Positions 16,563-25,589 of a stretch of 64,000 bases of DNA are shown piece after piece. Source of the stretch: Mycobacterium sp. GA-2829. Its GTDB lineage: Bacteria; Actinomycetota; Actinomycetes; Mycobacteriales; Mycobacteriaceae. The translations under genes were made by a program, and so were the position numbers. The DNA is taken from assembly GCF_001499965.1 (NCBI RefSeq), contig NZ_LQIT01000016.1, positions 1 through 64,000 on the forward strand. Reading direction: 5' to 3'. The notes under the pieces are model-generated. The model had not been told where the DNA came from. It searched no databases and saw only the letters and a list, made by a program, of their open reading frames with translations. How positions within the stretch are numbered: the stretch's first letter is position 1; each line of letters starts with the position of its first letter.

Positions 16563-17242
16563 GCCATCAACTCCCGGTAGGCCGGCAGCGCGACGGCGGG
16601 CACGTCGTCGGCGCGCACCTCCCCGTCGTCGAGCACGATCACCCGGTCGAAGTCGTCGACCAGGGTCAGGTCGTGGGTGACGACGATCAACTGGGTGTCC
16701 AGGGTCGCGAACGCGGCGCGCAGCATCGCCGCGTTGCGCAAGTCCAACAGCGTCGTCGGTTCGTCGGCGACCACGATGTCGGGTTCGGTGACCAGCACCG
16801 ACGCCAGCGCCAGCAGCTGCTTCTGACCACCCGACAGCAGGTGGGCGGGGTGGTCGGCATGTCCGCCGAGACCGAACCGCTCGAGCACCCGTCGGGTCCG
16901 CTCGGCACGCTCGTCGCGGCTCAGCCCGTGCCGCGACAGCGACAGTTCGATGTCCTCGGCGACGGTCGGCATGAGGATCTGCCGGTCGGGATCGGTGAAC
17001 ACGAAACCGACCCGCCTGCGGACCTTTCGGGTCGCACGGCGGGTGTCCAGTTCACCCACCCGCACGGTGCCGCGGTCAGGCAGCACCAGACCGTTGATCA
17101 TGCGCGCCAGCGTCGACTTGCCGCTGCCGTTGGCGCCGAGCACCCCGATCCGGCGTTCGGCGAGGGTCAGCGAGACGTCGCGCAGGACGGGGCGCTCGCC
17201 GTAGGAATGCGACACCCCGTCGAAGACGACACCTTCGGTCAC
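16559..17242 (-). CDS. bioM: Biotin ECF transporter ATPase BioM
   Basis: This is a single-domain ABC ATPase of 227 residues with Walker A GANGSGKST (about 36-44), signature LLSGGQKQL and Walker B IVVADEPTTLLD. The GTG at 17242 was chosen because it overlaps the bioY stop as GTGA. A longer in-frame extension would lie within bioY. The BioY-BioM-BioN order and the 4-bp overlaps make the assignment strong. It drives biotin uptake through BioY. Confidence 0.9.
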   Translation of the reverse strand: MTEGVVFDGVSHSYGERPVLRDVSLTLAERRIGVLGANGSGKSTLARMINGLVLPDRGTVRVGELDTRRATRKVRRRVGFVFTDPDRQILMPTVAEDIELSLSRHGLSRDERAERTRRVLERFGLGGHADHPAHLLSGGQKQLLALASVLVTEPDIVVADEPTTLLDLRNAAMLRAAFATLDTQLIVVTHDLTLVDDFDRVIVLDDGEVRADDVPAVALPAYRELMA

Positions 17243-17817
17243 TTGATGAGTCCGGGCCGGGCGCGGTGCACCTGCGCCGCCACGAACGCCGTCACCACCG
17301 CCTTGGCGACGTCGCCGGGCACGTAGATTCCGTTGGTGGACAACGCCGCCCACCACGACAGGTCGGTGCGCAGCATCAACCCGACGGTGCCGAACGCGTA
17401 GATCACCGCCATCCCGCCGACGACGTTGCTCACGATGCCCAACCACACCCGGTAGCGCGGCATCATCCGCGCGGTCAGCGCCCCGATCACCACCGCGGCG
17501 GGCAGCCACCCGACGAAGAACCCCGCGGTCGGCGACGACAGCGACACCAGACCGGTGCGGGCGCCGGCCAGGATGGGCAGCCCGGCGATCGCCAGGATCG
17601 CGAACAGCGCGACAGCCAGCGCACCCTTGCGCGGCCCGAGGATCGAACCGGCGAGCATCACCCCGAGCGTCTGGACGGTGATCGGCACGCCGCTGGGGCC
17701 GACGGTGATCGTCCCCGGCAGGCCCAGCGCCGCGATCAGCGCGGCGAACACCGCCGCCTGGGCGAGGTCACCCGCCGTCACGACCCGCCGCCGGGGTGCG
17801 TCCACCTTCCCGTCCAT
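17239..17817 (-). CDS. bioY: Biotin transporter substrate-specific component BioY
   Basis: This 192-residue protein has six membrane helices and the BioY hallmark stretches: GPSGVPITVQTLGVMLAG, SPTAGFFVGW and YVPGDVAKA. It binds biotin in the membrane. It begins 21 nt after the stop of the deacetylase gene on the same strand, so it may be read from the upstream operon. However, TAATCT lies 5 nt before its ATG and could be a -10 box giving its own leaderless transcript. No obvious BioQ/BirA operator was recognised. Confidence 0.92.
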   Translation of the reverse strand: MDGKVDAPRRRVVTAGDLAQAAVFAALIAALGLPGTITVGPSGVPITVQTLGVMLAGSILGPRKGALAVALFAILAIAGLPILAGARTGLVSLSSPTAGFFVGWLPAAVVIGALTARMMPRYRVWLGIVSNVVGGMAVIYAFGTVGLMLRTDLSWWAALSTNGIYVPGDVAKAVVTAFVAAQVHRARPGLIK

Positions 17818-17838
17818 GCGGGAGATTATGGCCGTGCC

Positions 17839-18702
17839 TCAGCGCGGCACGTCGGGCGGTGTGATGCTGCGAGGGATGAGCCCCAGGCCACGGACGTGTT
17901 CGGCGATCGCGCCGAGGTTGGTCGTCCACACGTCGTCGTGGTCGAGGACGTAGCGCATCAGATCGTCGAGTTCGGCCGCCCGCGAGGTCCGGCCGGTGAG
18001 GAACGGGTGGTTGGTGAGCACCCAGCAGCCGCCCGCCCGGCGCAGCCCGTCGAACTCCAGCTGCCACAGCTCTCGTGCCTTGCGCGGGCTCTCGATCAGG
18101 CCGCTGCCGGAGATGTCGGGCAGGAAGCAGTACTGCTCCCAGTCGTCGAGCGCCCACTGGATCGGGATCTCGACGAGGGACTGCCCCGCGCCCGGAGTTA
18201 CCGCCAGCTCGTAGGGATGGTCGGCGTCCATCAGGCTCGAGTCGTAGAGGAACCCACGTTCGGCGAGCAGCGCGGGCGTGCGCCACGACAGATCCCACAT
18301 CGGGGCCCGGTAGCCGACCGGCCGCACCCCGGCGACGTCGGCGAGCGCCGCGAGGCCGCGGTCGATGACGTCGATCTCCTCCTCGAGGGTCAGCGCCGTC
18401 GGCTGCTCGTGCAGGTATCCGTGGTGGGCGATCTCGTGACCGGCGGCGACGATGCTGCGGATCGCCTCGGGGTAGCGGTCGGCGGTGTGGCCGGGCACGA
18501 AGAACGTCGACGGGATCTGGTGACGGTCCAGCAGATCGAGGATCCGCGGGATACCGACCAGCGGACCGTAGGCCTGGTGGCTCATCACGCTCATCCGCGC
18601 GCCGACGGCCTCGTTACCCCACAGCACCGCCGACTCGGCGTCGACGTCGAACGTGAACGCCGCCGCGGCGACTTTTCCCTCGGCCCAACGCAATTCGCTC
18701 AT
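17839..18702 (-). CDS. Cytosolic NodB-like deacetylase/amidohydrolase (polysaccharide deacetylase family)
   Basis: This 287-residue protein has NodB-fold motifs: TFDVDAES for the catalytic Asp pair region, the zinc-binding HEIAHHGYLHE segment and YRAPMWDLS. It has no signal peptide or membrane anchor, so it is not a wall deacetylase. Cytosolic members of this superfamily include PuuE-type allantoinases and imidases, which open small cyclic amides. It overlaps the agmatinase-family gene by 4 bp and belongs to a nitrogen-catabolic operon. Hydrolysis of an N-acyl or cyclic amide intermediate is a reasonable inference. The substrate is unknown. Confidence 0.75.
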   Translation of the reverse strand: MSELRWAEGKVAAAAFTFDVDAESAVLWGNEAVGARMSVMSHQAYGPLVGIPRILDLLDRHQIPSTFFVPGHTADRYPEAIRSIVAAGHEIAHHGYLHEQPTALTLEEEIDVIDRGLAALADVAGVRPVGYRAPMWDLSWRTPALLAERGFLYDSSLMDADHPYELAVTPGAGQSLVEIPIQWALDDWEQYCFLPDISGSGLIESPRKARELWQLEFDGLRRAGGCWVLTNHPFLTGRTSRAAELDDLMRYVLDHDDVWTTNLGAIAEHVRGLGLIPRSITPPDVPR

Positions 18703-19679
18703 CGGTCGGCCATCAGCGTGACGAGTTCGTAGGCCAGGTTCGCCCCGGCCACCGCGGTCACCTCGGCCTGGTCGTAGGCCGGCGCCACCTCGACGATGTC
18801 GGCGGCGACGATGTTGAGCCCGCGCATGGCCCGCAGCACCGCGACGAGTTCGCGGCTGGTCATACCGCCGATCTCGGGGGTGCCGGTGCCGGGGGCGAAC
18901 GCCGGGTCGAGCACGTCGATGTCGATGGACACGTAGACCGGATGCTCACCGACCCGCTCCAGCACCCGCTCGATCACCCCGTCGACGCCGATGCGGTCGA
19001 TGTCGCGGCAGTGCACCACGGTGAACCCCAGTTCGGCGTCCTCGAGCAGGTCCGCCCGGTCGTAGAGCGACCCGCGGATCCCGACGTGCGCGGAATGGTC
19101 TTTGACCAAGAGCCCCTGTTCGGAGGCACGCCGGAACGGGGTGCCGTGGGTGCACGGGGCGCCGAAGTAGGTGTCCCACGTGTCGAGGTGGGCGTCGAAG
19201 TGCACGAGCGCCACCGGACCGTGCACGTCGTTGACCGCCTGCAGGGCGGGCAGCGCGATGGTGTGGTCGCCGCCGAGCAGCACCACCCGCTGCTCCGGCC
19301 GGGTCAGCAGCCCGCGCACCCCGGCGCGGATCTCGTCGACGGCCGCGGTGATGTCGAACGGGTTGGCGGCGATGTCGCCCGCGTCGACCACCTGCGCCGC
19401 GGCGAACGGCGCGACGTCGAGCGCGGGGTGGTAGGGCTTCAGCAGACGCGACGCCTGCCGGATCGCGGCCGGGCCGAACCGCGCGCCGGGCCGGTAGGTC
19501 ACCCCGCCGTCGAACGGCACACCGACGACGGCGACGTCGTAGTCGTCGACCTCGTGGCGCTGCGGTAGCCGCGCGAACGTCGCGATGCCCGCGTACCGCG
19601 GCACCGCCTGCGCGTCGACCTGTCCCAGGTTCCCCGACGCGGACTGTACGTACTGCACGTGCGCTCCCTCTGTCGTCAT
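18699..19679 (-). CDS. Agmatinase/ureohydrolase family protein
   Basis: This 326-residue member of the arginase/agmatinase family has the binuclear Mn-binding motifs GGDHTIALP, HFDAHLDTWD and SIDIDVLDPAFAPGTGTPE. It should hydrolyse a guanidino compound to urea plus an amine. Agmatine, guanidinobutyrate and guanidinopropionate are the usual substrates, and the specificity loop cannot be read by eye. The start at 19679 was chosen because it overlaps the stop of the upstream SDR (ATGA). It sits mid-operon between dehydrogenases and the deacetylase, which favours a catabolic rather than polyamine-biosynthetic role. Confidence 0.88.
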   Translation of the reverse strand: MTTEGAHVQYVQSASGNLGQVDAQAVPRYAGIATFARLPQRHEVDDYDVAVVGVPFDGGVTYRPGARFGPAAIRQASRLLKPYHPALDVAPFAAAQVVDAGDIAANPFDITAAVDEIRAGVRGLLTRPEQRVVLLGGDHTIALPALQAVNDVHGPVALVHFDAHLDTWDTYFGAPCTHGTPFRRASEQGLLVKDHSAHVGIRGSLYDRADLLEDAELGFTVVHCRDIDRIGVDGVIERVLERVGEHPVYVSIDIDVLDPAFAPGTGTPEIGGMTSRELVAVLRAMRGLNIVAADIVEVAPAYDQAEVTAVAGANLAYELVTLMADR

Positions 19680-20440
19680 GCTCTCCCCCTCGTCGATCCG
19701 CCGTTGCACGAGATCACCTGTCCCACCACGGCTTCGAGATCGAAGTCGCAGAGCAGCTCGACGGCGGCGGAGACCTCGTCGGCGTTCCCGATGCGGCCCA
19801 ACGGAATTCCTGCCGCGTACCGCTGATGCATGGTCGGCAGATCGACGCCCGCCGCGTCGGCGTCGACCTGCAGCTGCGGGGTGTCGGTCACCCCGGGCGC
19901 TACGGCGTTGACGATGATCCGCTCGTGGGCCAGTTCGCGGCCCAGCGTCTTCACCAACGAGATCAGGCCGGACTTCGCGGCCGCGTACGCCGTCGCCTCC
20001 GGCCAGCCGGTCAGACCCCACTCGCTGGTGATCACCACGATGCGCCCGCCGCCTTCGGTGCGCATGTGCGGCAGCACGGCCTGGATGAGGAAGAACGTGC
20101 CACCGAGGTTGGTGTCCACCACCTTCCACCAGTCGGCGTCGTCATGCTCGAGCAGCGGGGCCATGGTCATGTAGGCGTGGTTGGCGACCAGCACGTCGAG
20201 GCGTCCGGTCCGCTCGGCCACCGCGGCGGCGATCCGCACGCATTCGTCGGGGTCGGAGACGTCGCCCGCGACGGTGAAGCCGCCGAGTTCGTCGGCCAGC
20301 GCACTGAGCGCGTCGCTGTCGCGGAGGTCGTTGAGTGCCAACCTCGCTCCGGCCGCGGCGAGGCGGCGGGCGTGGGCGGCGCCCATGCCCTGCGCGGCGC
20401 CGGTGACCAGGGCGACGCGTCCGGTCAGGTCGGTGGTCAT
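19676..20440 (-). CDS. SDR family oxidoreductase (operon copy 2)
   Basis: This is a classical 254-residue SDR with cofactor motif TGAAQGMGAAH at the N-terminus and the catalytic Ser (ITSEWG), Tyr and Lys (YAAAK). The usual NNAG reads ANHAY, a moderate departure. An acidic residue after the second strand (LNDLRDSD) favours NAD. It probably oxidises a hydroxy intermediate in the guanidino/amide pathway. Both ends overlap neighbouring genes by 4 bp. Confidence 0.85.
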   Translation of the reverse strand: MTTDLTGRVALVTGAAQGMGAAHARRLAAAGARLALNDLRDSDALSALADELGGFTVAGDVSDPDECVRIAAAVAERTGRLDVLVANHAYMTMAPLLEHDDADWWKVVDTNLGGTFFLIQAVLPHMRTEGGGRIVVITSEWGLTGWPEATAYAAAKSGLISLVKTLGRELAHERIIVNAVAPGVTDTPQLQVDADAAGVDLPTMHQRYAAGIPLGRIGNADEVSAAVELLCDFDLEAVVGQVISCNGGSTRGRA

Positions 20441-21123
20441 ATGACGGCTCCCGCGTTGACGTTGACGATGTCGCCGGTGCTGAATGTCGCGTCGCAGACG
20501 AGGTATTCGACGCAGCGGGCGACCTCACGCGGTGTGGTGAGTCGCCGCAGCGGCAGCGTGTTCAGGTATTCCGGTGTGCGGCAGGGGTTGTCGGCCGCGA
20601 GCAGCGGGGTGTCGGTGGGGCCGGGCGCCACCGCGTTGACTCGTACCCCGCGGTCGGCCACCTCGGCGGCGAGGCTGCGGACCAGACCGATGACCGCACC
20701 CTTGGCCGCCGCGTAGTGCGCGTCGTCCTCACCACCGCCGACGGCCAGCTCGCTGGCGACGGCCACCAGGGTGCCGCGAGTCTCGATCAGGTCGGGCAGC
20801 GTCGCCCGCGCGATGTTCAACAGGCCGCCGAGGTGTACGCGCAGCATCGTGTGCCAGGCCGTGCGGCTGATGTCGCTGACCGGGATCATCTCGTAGTGGC
20901 CCGCGGAGTTGACCACCGCGCTGACCGGGCCGAGCGCCCCGCGCAGCTCGGCGACCGCGGCCTCGACTGCGCCGCGGTCCGAGATATCCACCGCGACCGC
21001 GTGTTCGACGTTAGAGGCCGGGTTGCGGTCCAGGCAGGCGACGGTGTAGCCGCGCTCCTGCAGCGCGTCGACGACCGCGGCGCCGATCCCGCTGGCGCCG
21101 CCGGTGACCAGAGCGACGCTCAT
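20437..21123 (-). CDS. SDR family oxidoreductase (operon copy 1)
   Basis: This is a compact 228-residue SDR with TGGASGIGAA at the cofactor site, CLDRNP after strand 2 (suggesting NAD), NSAG, and YAAAK with an upstream Ser for catalysis. It is only distantly similar to the next SDR, so the two probably act on different steps. Its start overlaps the stop of the APC permease gene and its stop overlaps the next SDR, giving tight translational coupling. Confidence 0.85.
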   Translation of the reverse strand: MSVALVTGGASGIGAAVVDALQERGYTVACLDRNPASNVEHAVAVDISDRGAVEAAVAELRGALGPVSAVVNSAGHYEMIPVSDISRTAWHTMLRVHLGGLLNIARATLPDLIETRGTLVAVASELAVGGGEDDAHYAAAKGAVIGLVRSLAAEVADRGVRVNAVAPGPTDTPLLAADNPCRTPEYLNTLPLRRLTTPREVARCVEYLVCDATFSTGDIVNVNAGAVI

Positions 21124-22595
21124 CGGTTGTCCACCCGTTCGTCTCTGGCCTCGTCGCTGGCCTCGATGTCATCGATCACCGACGTCGCCACGATGCGCGA
21201 CCGAACCGCCGCGTACAGCGCGGTGCCGAGCACCAACAGCACCACGACGCCGATCCACACCGACCAGTCCAGGTAACGCTCCTCGAACGCCACGCGCGGC
21301 CACGCGATGTTGACGAACTGCAGCACCGCCCACGCCACGGCGACCGCCGCGACCGGCAGCGTCCACGCGCCGAGCGAGAACCGGCCCGGGGTCCACCGGC
21401 GGCGCAACAGCACCACGAGGAAGCCGATCAGCGGGAACAGGAACGCCAGGTAGAAGCCGCCGGAGGTGAAGTTCACCATCAGCGTGTAAACGTCACCGGC
21501 GACGATGGAGAGACCGAACAGCGCGGCGCCGACCACGGTCGTGATCAGGATCGGGACGGTGGGGATGCGGGCCTGGCCGCGCAGCCGGGCGAGGGTGGCC
21601 GAGGCGGGTAGCGCACCGTCGCGGGCGTAGGCCCAGATGACCCGCGAGCCGGACGTCTGCAGCGCCAGGAAGCTGGCCAGGAAGCCGATGACGAACAGCA
21701 CCTGGACCGGTTTGGCGATGCCCGCGCCGAGCGCCTGGGTCAGCGTGTCGTAGACCGGGTCGTCGATCGCGCCTTCGGCGACGGCGTCGAGGTCGGGGAC
21801 CGCCAGGATGATCGCGAGGCTGGAGTAGGCGACGACCAGCGCGATGAAGGCGAGCGAGAACAGCACCGCCTTGGGCAGGTGGCGCCGCGGCTCGTGCACC
21901 TCTTCGGCGATGGAGCCCGCACTCTCGAAGCCGACGAACGAGAAGCCGATGAACGCCACCGCCAGCAGGAACGGGCCGGACAGATAGGTCAGGAAGTCGA
22001 CGTCCGGCCCGCCGCCGGTGAACAGCACCGACAGCGGCTGGTGGCGGTGGAACAGCAGCAGCCACGTGCCCAGGCCGACCGAGCCGATCACCTCGGCGAC
22101 GATGCTCGCGGTCATGAACGCCTTGAGCGCGCCCCGACCGATCAGGTTGACCGCGGTGCCGCCCAGCAGGATGACCAGCGCGATCACCGCCTGCGTCCCG
22201 CCCGAGGGCGCCTCGATGCCGACGATGTTGGCGACGAAGCCCGCCGCCCCGAGCGCCACGGTGGCCATGGCGATCACCAGCGTCCACATGTAGGCCCAGC
22301 CGGCGAACCAGCCGTAGCCGTTGCCGAGCAGCCGCCGCGACCACTGGTAGATGGACCCCTCGAGCGGCCAGCGCGACACCAGCTGCGCGAACACCAACGC
22401 GACCAGGAACTGGCCGCCGAACACCAGCACGAAACCCCACCAGAACGAGGGTCCGGCGGCGCTGAGCGCCAGGCCGAAGATGGCGTACAGCGCGACGATC
22501 GGGGAGATGAACGCGAACGCGAAGGCGAACGCCGACCACAGCGAGAACTCGCGACGCAGTGCCTGCGGCTGCTCGGGGTGAAGCGATGACGACAT
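21120..22595 (-). CDS. APC-family amino acid/amine permease
   Basis: This protein of about 490 residues has 12 predicted membrane helices and the APC signature near the N-terminus (FAFAFISPIVALYAIFG, PSFWWGF, SRWPLEGSIYQWSRRLLG). It is the first gene of the minus-strand operon and should import the amine or guanidino substrate broken down by the following enzymes. The ATG at 22595 was preferred, and a GTG at 22610 is also possible. Neither has a strong Shine-Dalgarno. The divergent PucR gene starts about 140 bp away, so regulator and operon share the intergenic region. Confidence 0.85.
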   Translation of the reverse strand: MSSSLHPEQPQALRREFSLWSAFAFAFAFISPIVALYAIFGLALSAAGPSFWWGFVLVFGGQFLVALVFAQLVSRWPLEGSIYQWSRRLLGNGYGWFAGWAYMWTLVIAMATVALGAAGFVANIVGIEAPSGGTQAVIALVILLGGTAVNLIGRGALKAFMTASIVAEVIGSVGLGTWLLLFHRHQPLSVLFTGGGPDVDFLTYLSGPFLLAVAFIGFSFVGFESAGSIAEEVHEPRRHLPKAVLFSLAFIALVVAYSSLAIILAVPDLDAVAEGAIDDPVYDTLTQALGAGIAKPVQVLFVIGFLASFLALQTSGSRVIWAYARDGALPASATLARLRGQARIPTVPILITTVVGAALFGLSIVAGDVYTLMVNFTSGGFYLAFLFPLIGFLVVLLRRRWTPGRFSLGAWTLPVAAVAVAWAVLQFVNIAWPRVAFEERYLDWSVWIGVVVLLVLGTALYAAVRSRIVATSVIDDIEASDEARDERVDNR

Positions 22596-22724
22596 GGTGC
22601 TGACTATCACGGCAGGTCATCGCATCCGCCAGACGAGGCGCGGAAGACGTGGCGATCCCACCGGGCGGCCGCGTCGCATTGGAGGATCGCACAATGCCGA
22701 CGGCCTGGGATGTGACGTCGGCGT

Positions 22725-22730
22725 TACGCT
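22725..22730 (+). promoter_or_regulatory. -10 box TACGCT for a leaderless pucR-type transcript
   Basis: TACGCT ends exactly 6 nt before the ATG at 22737, the spacing expected if transcription begins at the start codon. No Shine-Dalgarno is present. Confidence 0.55.
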
Positions 22731-22736
22731 CGTCCA

Positions 22737-24065
22737 ATGACCGTCGGCACCGGCGCCCCGACCCTGCGCGCACTGCTCGACGCGTTGCGCCTGGGTGTCG
22801 CGGTGCCCGACGACGTGGACGGTGACGGGGGCACGGCGCTCGACCGCACCGTCAGCTGGACCCACATCACCGAGATGCCCGATCCGTCGCGCTACCTGCG
22901 CGGCGGGGAGCTGGTGTGCACGGTCGGGCTGAGCCTGCGGACCCCGCGGGACTGCCTGCGGTTCGCCGATGCGCTGGCCACCGCCGAGGTGGCCGGGGTG
23001 TGCTTCGGGATCGGTGACGGCCACGACGAGGTGCCCACCGCGCTACTCGACCGGTGCCGCGGCCACGGGCTGCCGGTACTGGTCGCCGCGCCGAGCGTGC
23101 CGTTCAGCACGGTGAGCCGGTTCGTCGCCGAATACGAGATCGGCGCGGAGATCGCCACCGCAAGGGCGACGTACGCGCTGGTCCCGGAACTGCTGTCGTC
23201 GATGCGGCGGCACGCGTCGGCGCGGGAACTGCTCGACACGGCGGGCGAGATCCTGGGCTGCCGCTTCCTGCTCGACGACGACGGCGGCCCACCGACCTGG
23301 GTGGGTGGCGGCAGCCCGCCGGAACCGGCGCTGCTCGACCTGATCGCCCGGTTCGTGCGGGCCACCGAGGGCGAACGCGACGTCGAGGCCGCGCTGGCGC
23401 GGGAACGGGTGGGGCAGCTGCTGTCTTTGGTCGAGCGGCGGATGCTGCTGCCCGGTGCGCTGAGCCAGCTGCTGGACTGGCCGGGTTTCGCGGCGGGCCG
23501 CGTCATGTGTTCGGCGTGGCCCGCGGGTGCGGGGGCCCTGCTGTCGATGGCGGTGCCCGACGCGTTGGTCGGCGACGCCCCCGATCTGTGCCTGATGTTG
23601 ACCACCGAACCGCTGGACGCGGCCGACGACCTGTCACTGCCGTCGGGGCACTCGGCGCTGGTGGCCACCACCGAGATCGGGTCGGCGATCGGGCAGGCCC
23701 GCATCGCGCTCGACCTGGCACAGCGCCGCGGCCGTCGCGTCGGACCCGATCAGCTCAGCACGCTCGACAGCCTGCTCGAACAGCTGCCGCCCGCCCAGCT
23801 CGCGCCGTTCCGGCAGCAGCTCATCGATCCGCTGGCCGACATGGACCGCCGCCGCGGCACCCAGCACGTCCGCACGTTGCGGGCGTTCCTGGCCGCCAAC
23901 GGATCGCTGGCCGACACCGCCAAGGATCTGTACCTGCACACCAATACGGTGCGGCACCGGTTGGCCCGCATCCTCGAACTCACCGGACGCGACCCGCTCA
24001 ATCACCACGATCAGGCGGCGTTCGCGATCGCGCTGCACGCGGTCGGCCGAGACGGCGGGCGCTGA
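22737..24065 (+). CDS. PucR-family transcriptional regulator
   Basis: This 442-residue protein has an N-terminal PucR-type sensory region (about 1-140, beginning TLRALLDALRLGV), a central GGDEF-like fold region of the CdaR type, and a C-terminal helix-turn-helix (about 375-430, LADTAKDLYLHTNTVRHRLARI). PucR/CdaR proteins commonly activate operons for purine, amine or amino-acid breakdown. It is divergent from the APC-SDR-agmatinase operon and directly upstream of the amidase, so it probably controls both. The intracellular inducer is unknown. Confidence 0.88.
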   Translation: MTVGTGAPTLRALLDALRLGVAVPDDVDGDGGTALDRTVSWTHITEMPDPSRYLRGGELVCTVGLSLRTPRDCLRFADALATAEVAGVCFGIGDGHDEVPTALLDRCRGHGLPVLVAAPSVPFSTVSRFVAEYEIGAEIATARATYALVPELLSSMRRHASARELLDTAGEILGCRFLLDDDGGPPTWVGGGSPPEPALLDLIARFVRATEGERDVEAALARERVGQLLSLVERRMLLPGALSQLLDWPGFAAGRVMCSAWPAGAGALLSMAVPDALVGDAPDLCLMLTTEPLDAADDLSLPSGHSALVATTEIGSAIGQARIALDLAQRRGRRVGPDQLSTLDSLLEQLPPAQLAPFRQQLIDPLADMDRRRGTQHVRTLRAFLAANGSLADTAKDLYLHTNTVRHRLARILELTGRDPLNHHDQAAFAIALHAVGRDGGR

Positions 24066-24106
24066 TCCGAAGTGGACGTGACGTCCCGCGCGCAGGGCCC
24101 GGCACA

Positions 24107-24112
24107 TACGGT
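24107..24112 (+). promoter_or_regulatory. -10 box TACGGT for a leaderless amidase transcript
   Basis: TACGGT ends 6 nt before the GTG at 24119. This supports both the chosen start and a promoter for the amidase separate from pucR. Confidence 0.55.
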
Positions 24113-24118
24113 CATGGG

Positions 24119-25588
24119 GTGAATTTCGACGAGTACCGCGCCCACGACGCGACCGGGCTGGCCCACTTGGTGGCCGATAAGCAGGTGACCGCGGCCGAAC
24201 TGCTGGAGCTGGCCAAGGCGCGCGCGGCGGCGGTGAACCCGCGGATCAACGCGATCGTGCGGGAGGTCCCGACTGTCCCCGACCGGGAGTTCACCGGCCC
24301 CTTCGCCGGGGTGCCGTTCCTCATCAAGGACCTCGCGCAGGACTACGCCGGGCTGCCGACGTCGGCAGGGTCGCGGGCGCTGAAGTCGGTGTCGGCCGCC
24401 AAGCACGCGGCGGTCGTGCAGCGGTGGATCGACGCCGGGCTCAACATCTTCGGCAAGACCAACACTCCGGAGTTCGGGGCGAAGGGCATCACCGAGCCGG
24501 AGGCGTGGGGTCCGACGCGCAACCCGTGGGATCTGGCGCGGACGCCAGGCGGATCGTCGGGCGGTTCGGCGGCCGCGGTCGCGGCGGGTGTGGTGCCGTG
24601 CGCGGGCGCGAACGACGGCGGCGGCTCGATCCGGATCCCCGCCGCCTGCTGTGGGCTGGTCGGGCTGAAACCGGGCCGCGGGCTCACCCCGTCGGGTCCG
24701 GCGGTCGGCGAGTCGATGCACGGCGCGGCGGTGCAGGGGGTGGTGTCGCGGACGGTGCGCGATACGGCCGCGATGCTCGACGTGATCAAGGGCGGTGAGG
24801 CCGGCGGGCCGTATGTGCCTGCGGTGCCGTCGGATTCGTTCGCGTCGCACGTCGGGGCGGACCCCGGGCAGTTGCGGATCGGGGTGCGGGTGCCTGCGGC
24901 GATCACGCCGACACCGGATCCGGAGGCGTACGCGGCGGTGGCGGCGACCGTCAAGGCGCTGACGGACCTCGGCCATCACGTCGAGGAGTTACCGGTCGCG
25001 CCGTTCGACGATGCGGCGCTCGCCAAGGACTTCCTGCTGACGTGGTTCGTGTACACCGCGTGGGAACTCGCAGAGGCCAAACGGGTTTCGGGTGCGGGTG
25101 ACGACGCGTTCGAGCGGGACACGCTCATCATCGCGGCGCTCGGTCGGGCGACGAGCAGCGTGGACTACGTGGATGCGGTGCAGCGGCGCCATGAGCACAC
25201 CCGCCGGTTGACGACGTTCTTCGAGTCCTACGACCTGTTGTTGACGCCGTCGCTGGCGACGCCGCCGCCGAAGATCGGTGAGTTCGATCTGCCGGTGGCG
25301 CTGCAGCGCGGGTCGGACGTGCTGATCAAGACGCGGACCGCGCGGCTGTTGCGTTATACGAAGATCGTCGACGACATGGTGGACAAGAACCTCGGGTGGG
25401 TGCCCTACACCCAGTTGGCGAATCTGACCGGGCGACCGGCGATCTCGCTGCCGTTGCACTGGACGAAGGTCGGTCTGCCGCTGGGTGTGCAGTTCGTCGC
25501 GCCGCTGGCCGGTGAAGCGCTGCTCATCCGGTTGGCCGCGCAACTGGAAGAGGCGCTGCCATGGAAGGACCGGTTCGCGCCGGTCTGA
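24119..25588 (+). CDS. Amidase (amidase signature family)
   Basis: This 489-residue cytosolic hydrolase has the amidase signature: Lys in FLIKDLAQDYAG, the Ser-rich loop GGSSGGSAAAVAAG and GGGSIRIPAACCGLVGLKP, which together make the Ser-cisSer-Lys triad. It converts a carboxamide to acid and ammonia. The GTG at 24119 fits a leaderless promoter, and longer frames upstream run through pucR. It is next to the PucR regulator and likely belongs to the same nitrogen-scavenging unit. Its last 69 bp are repeated, at 60 of 69 identity, at 26548-26616. Confidence 0.9.
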   Translation: MNFDEYRAHDATGLAHLVADKQVTAAELLELAKARAAAVNPRINAIVREVPTVPDREFTGPFAGVPFLIKDLAQDYAGLPTSAGSRALKSVSAAKHAAVVQRWIDAGLNIFGKTNTPEFGAKGITEPEAWGPTRNPWDLARTPGGSSGGSAAAVAAGVVPCAGANDGGGSIRIPAACCGLVGLKPGRGLTPSGPAVGESMHGAAVQGVVSRTVRDTAAMLDVIKGGEAGGPYVPAVPSDSFASHVGADPGQLRIGVRVPAAITPTPDPEAYAAVAATVKALTDLGHHVEELPVAPFDDAALAKDFLLTWFVYTAWELAEAKRVSGAGDDAFERDTLIIAALGRATSSVDYVDAVQRRHEHTRRLTTFFESYDLLLTPSLATPPPKIGEFDLPVALQRGSDVLIKTRTARLLRYTKIVDDMVDKNLGWVPYTQLANLTGRPAISLPLHWTKVGLPLGVQFVAPLAGEALLIRLAAQLEEALPWKDRFAPV

Positions 25589-25589
25589 G

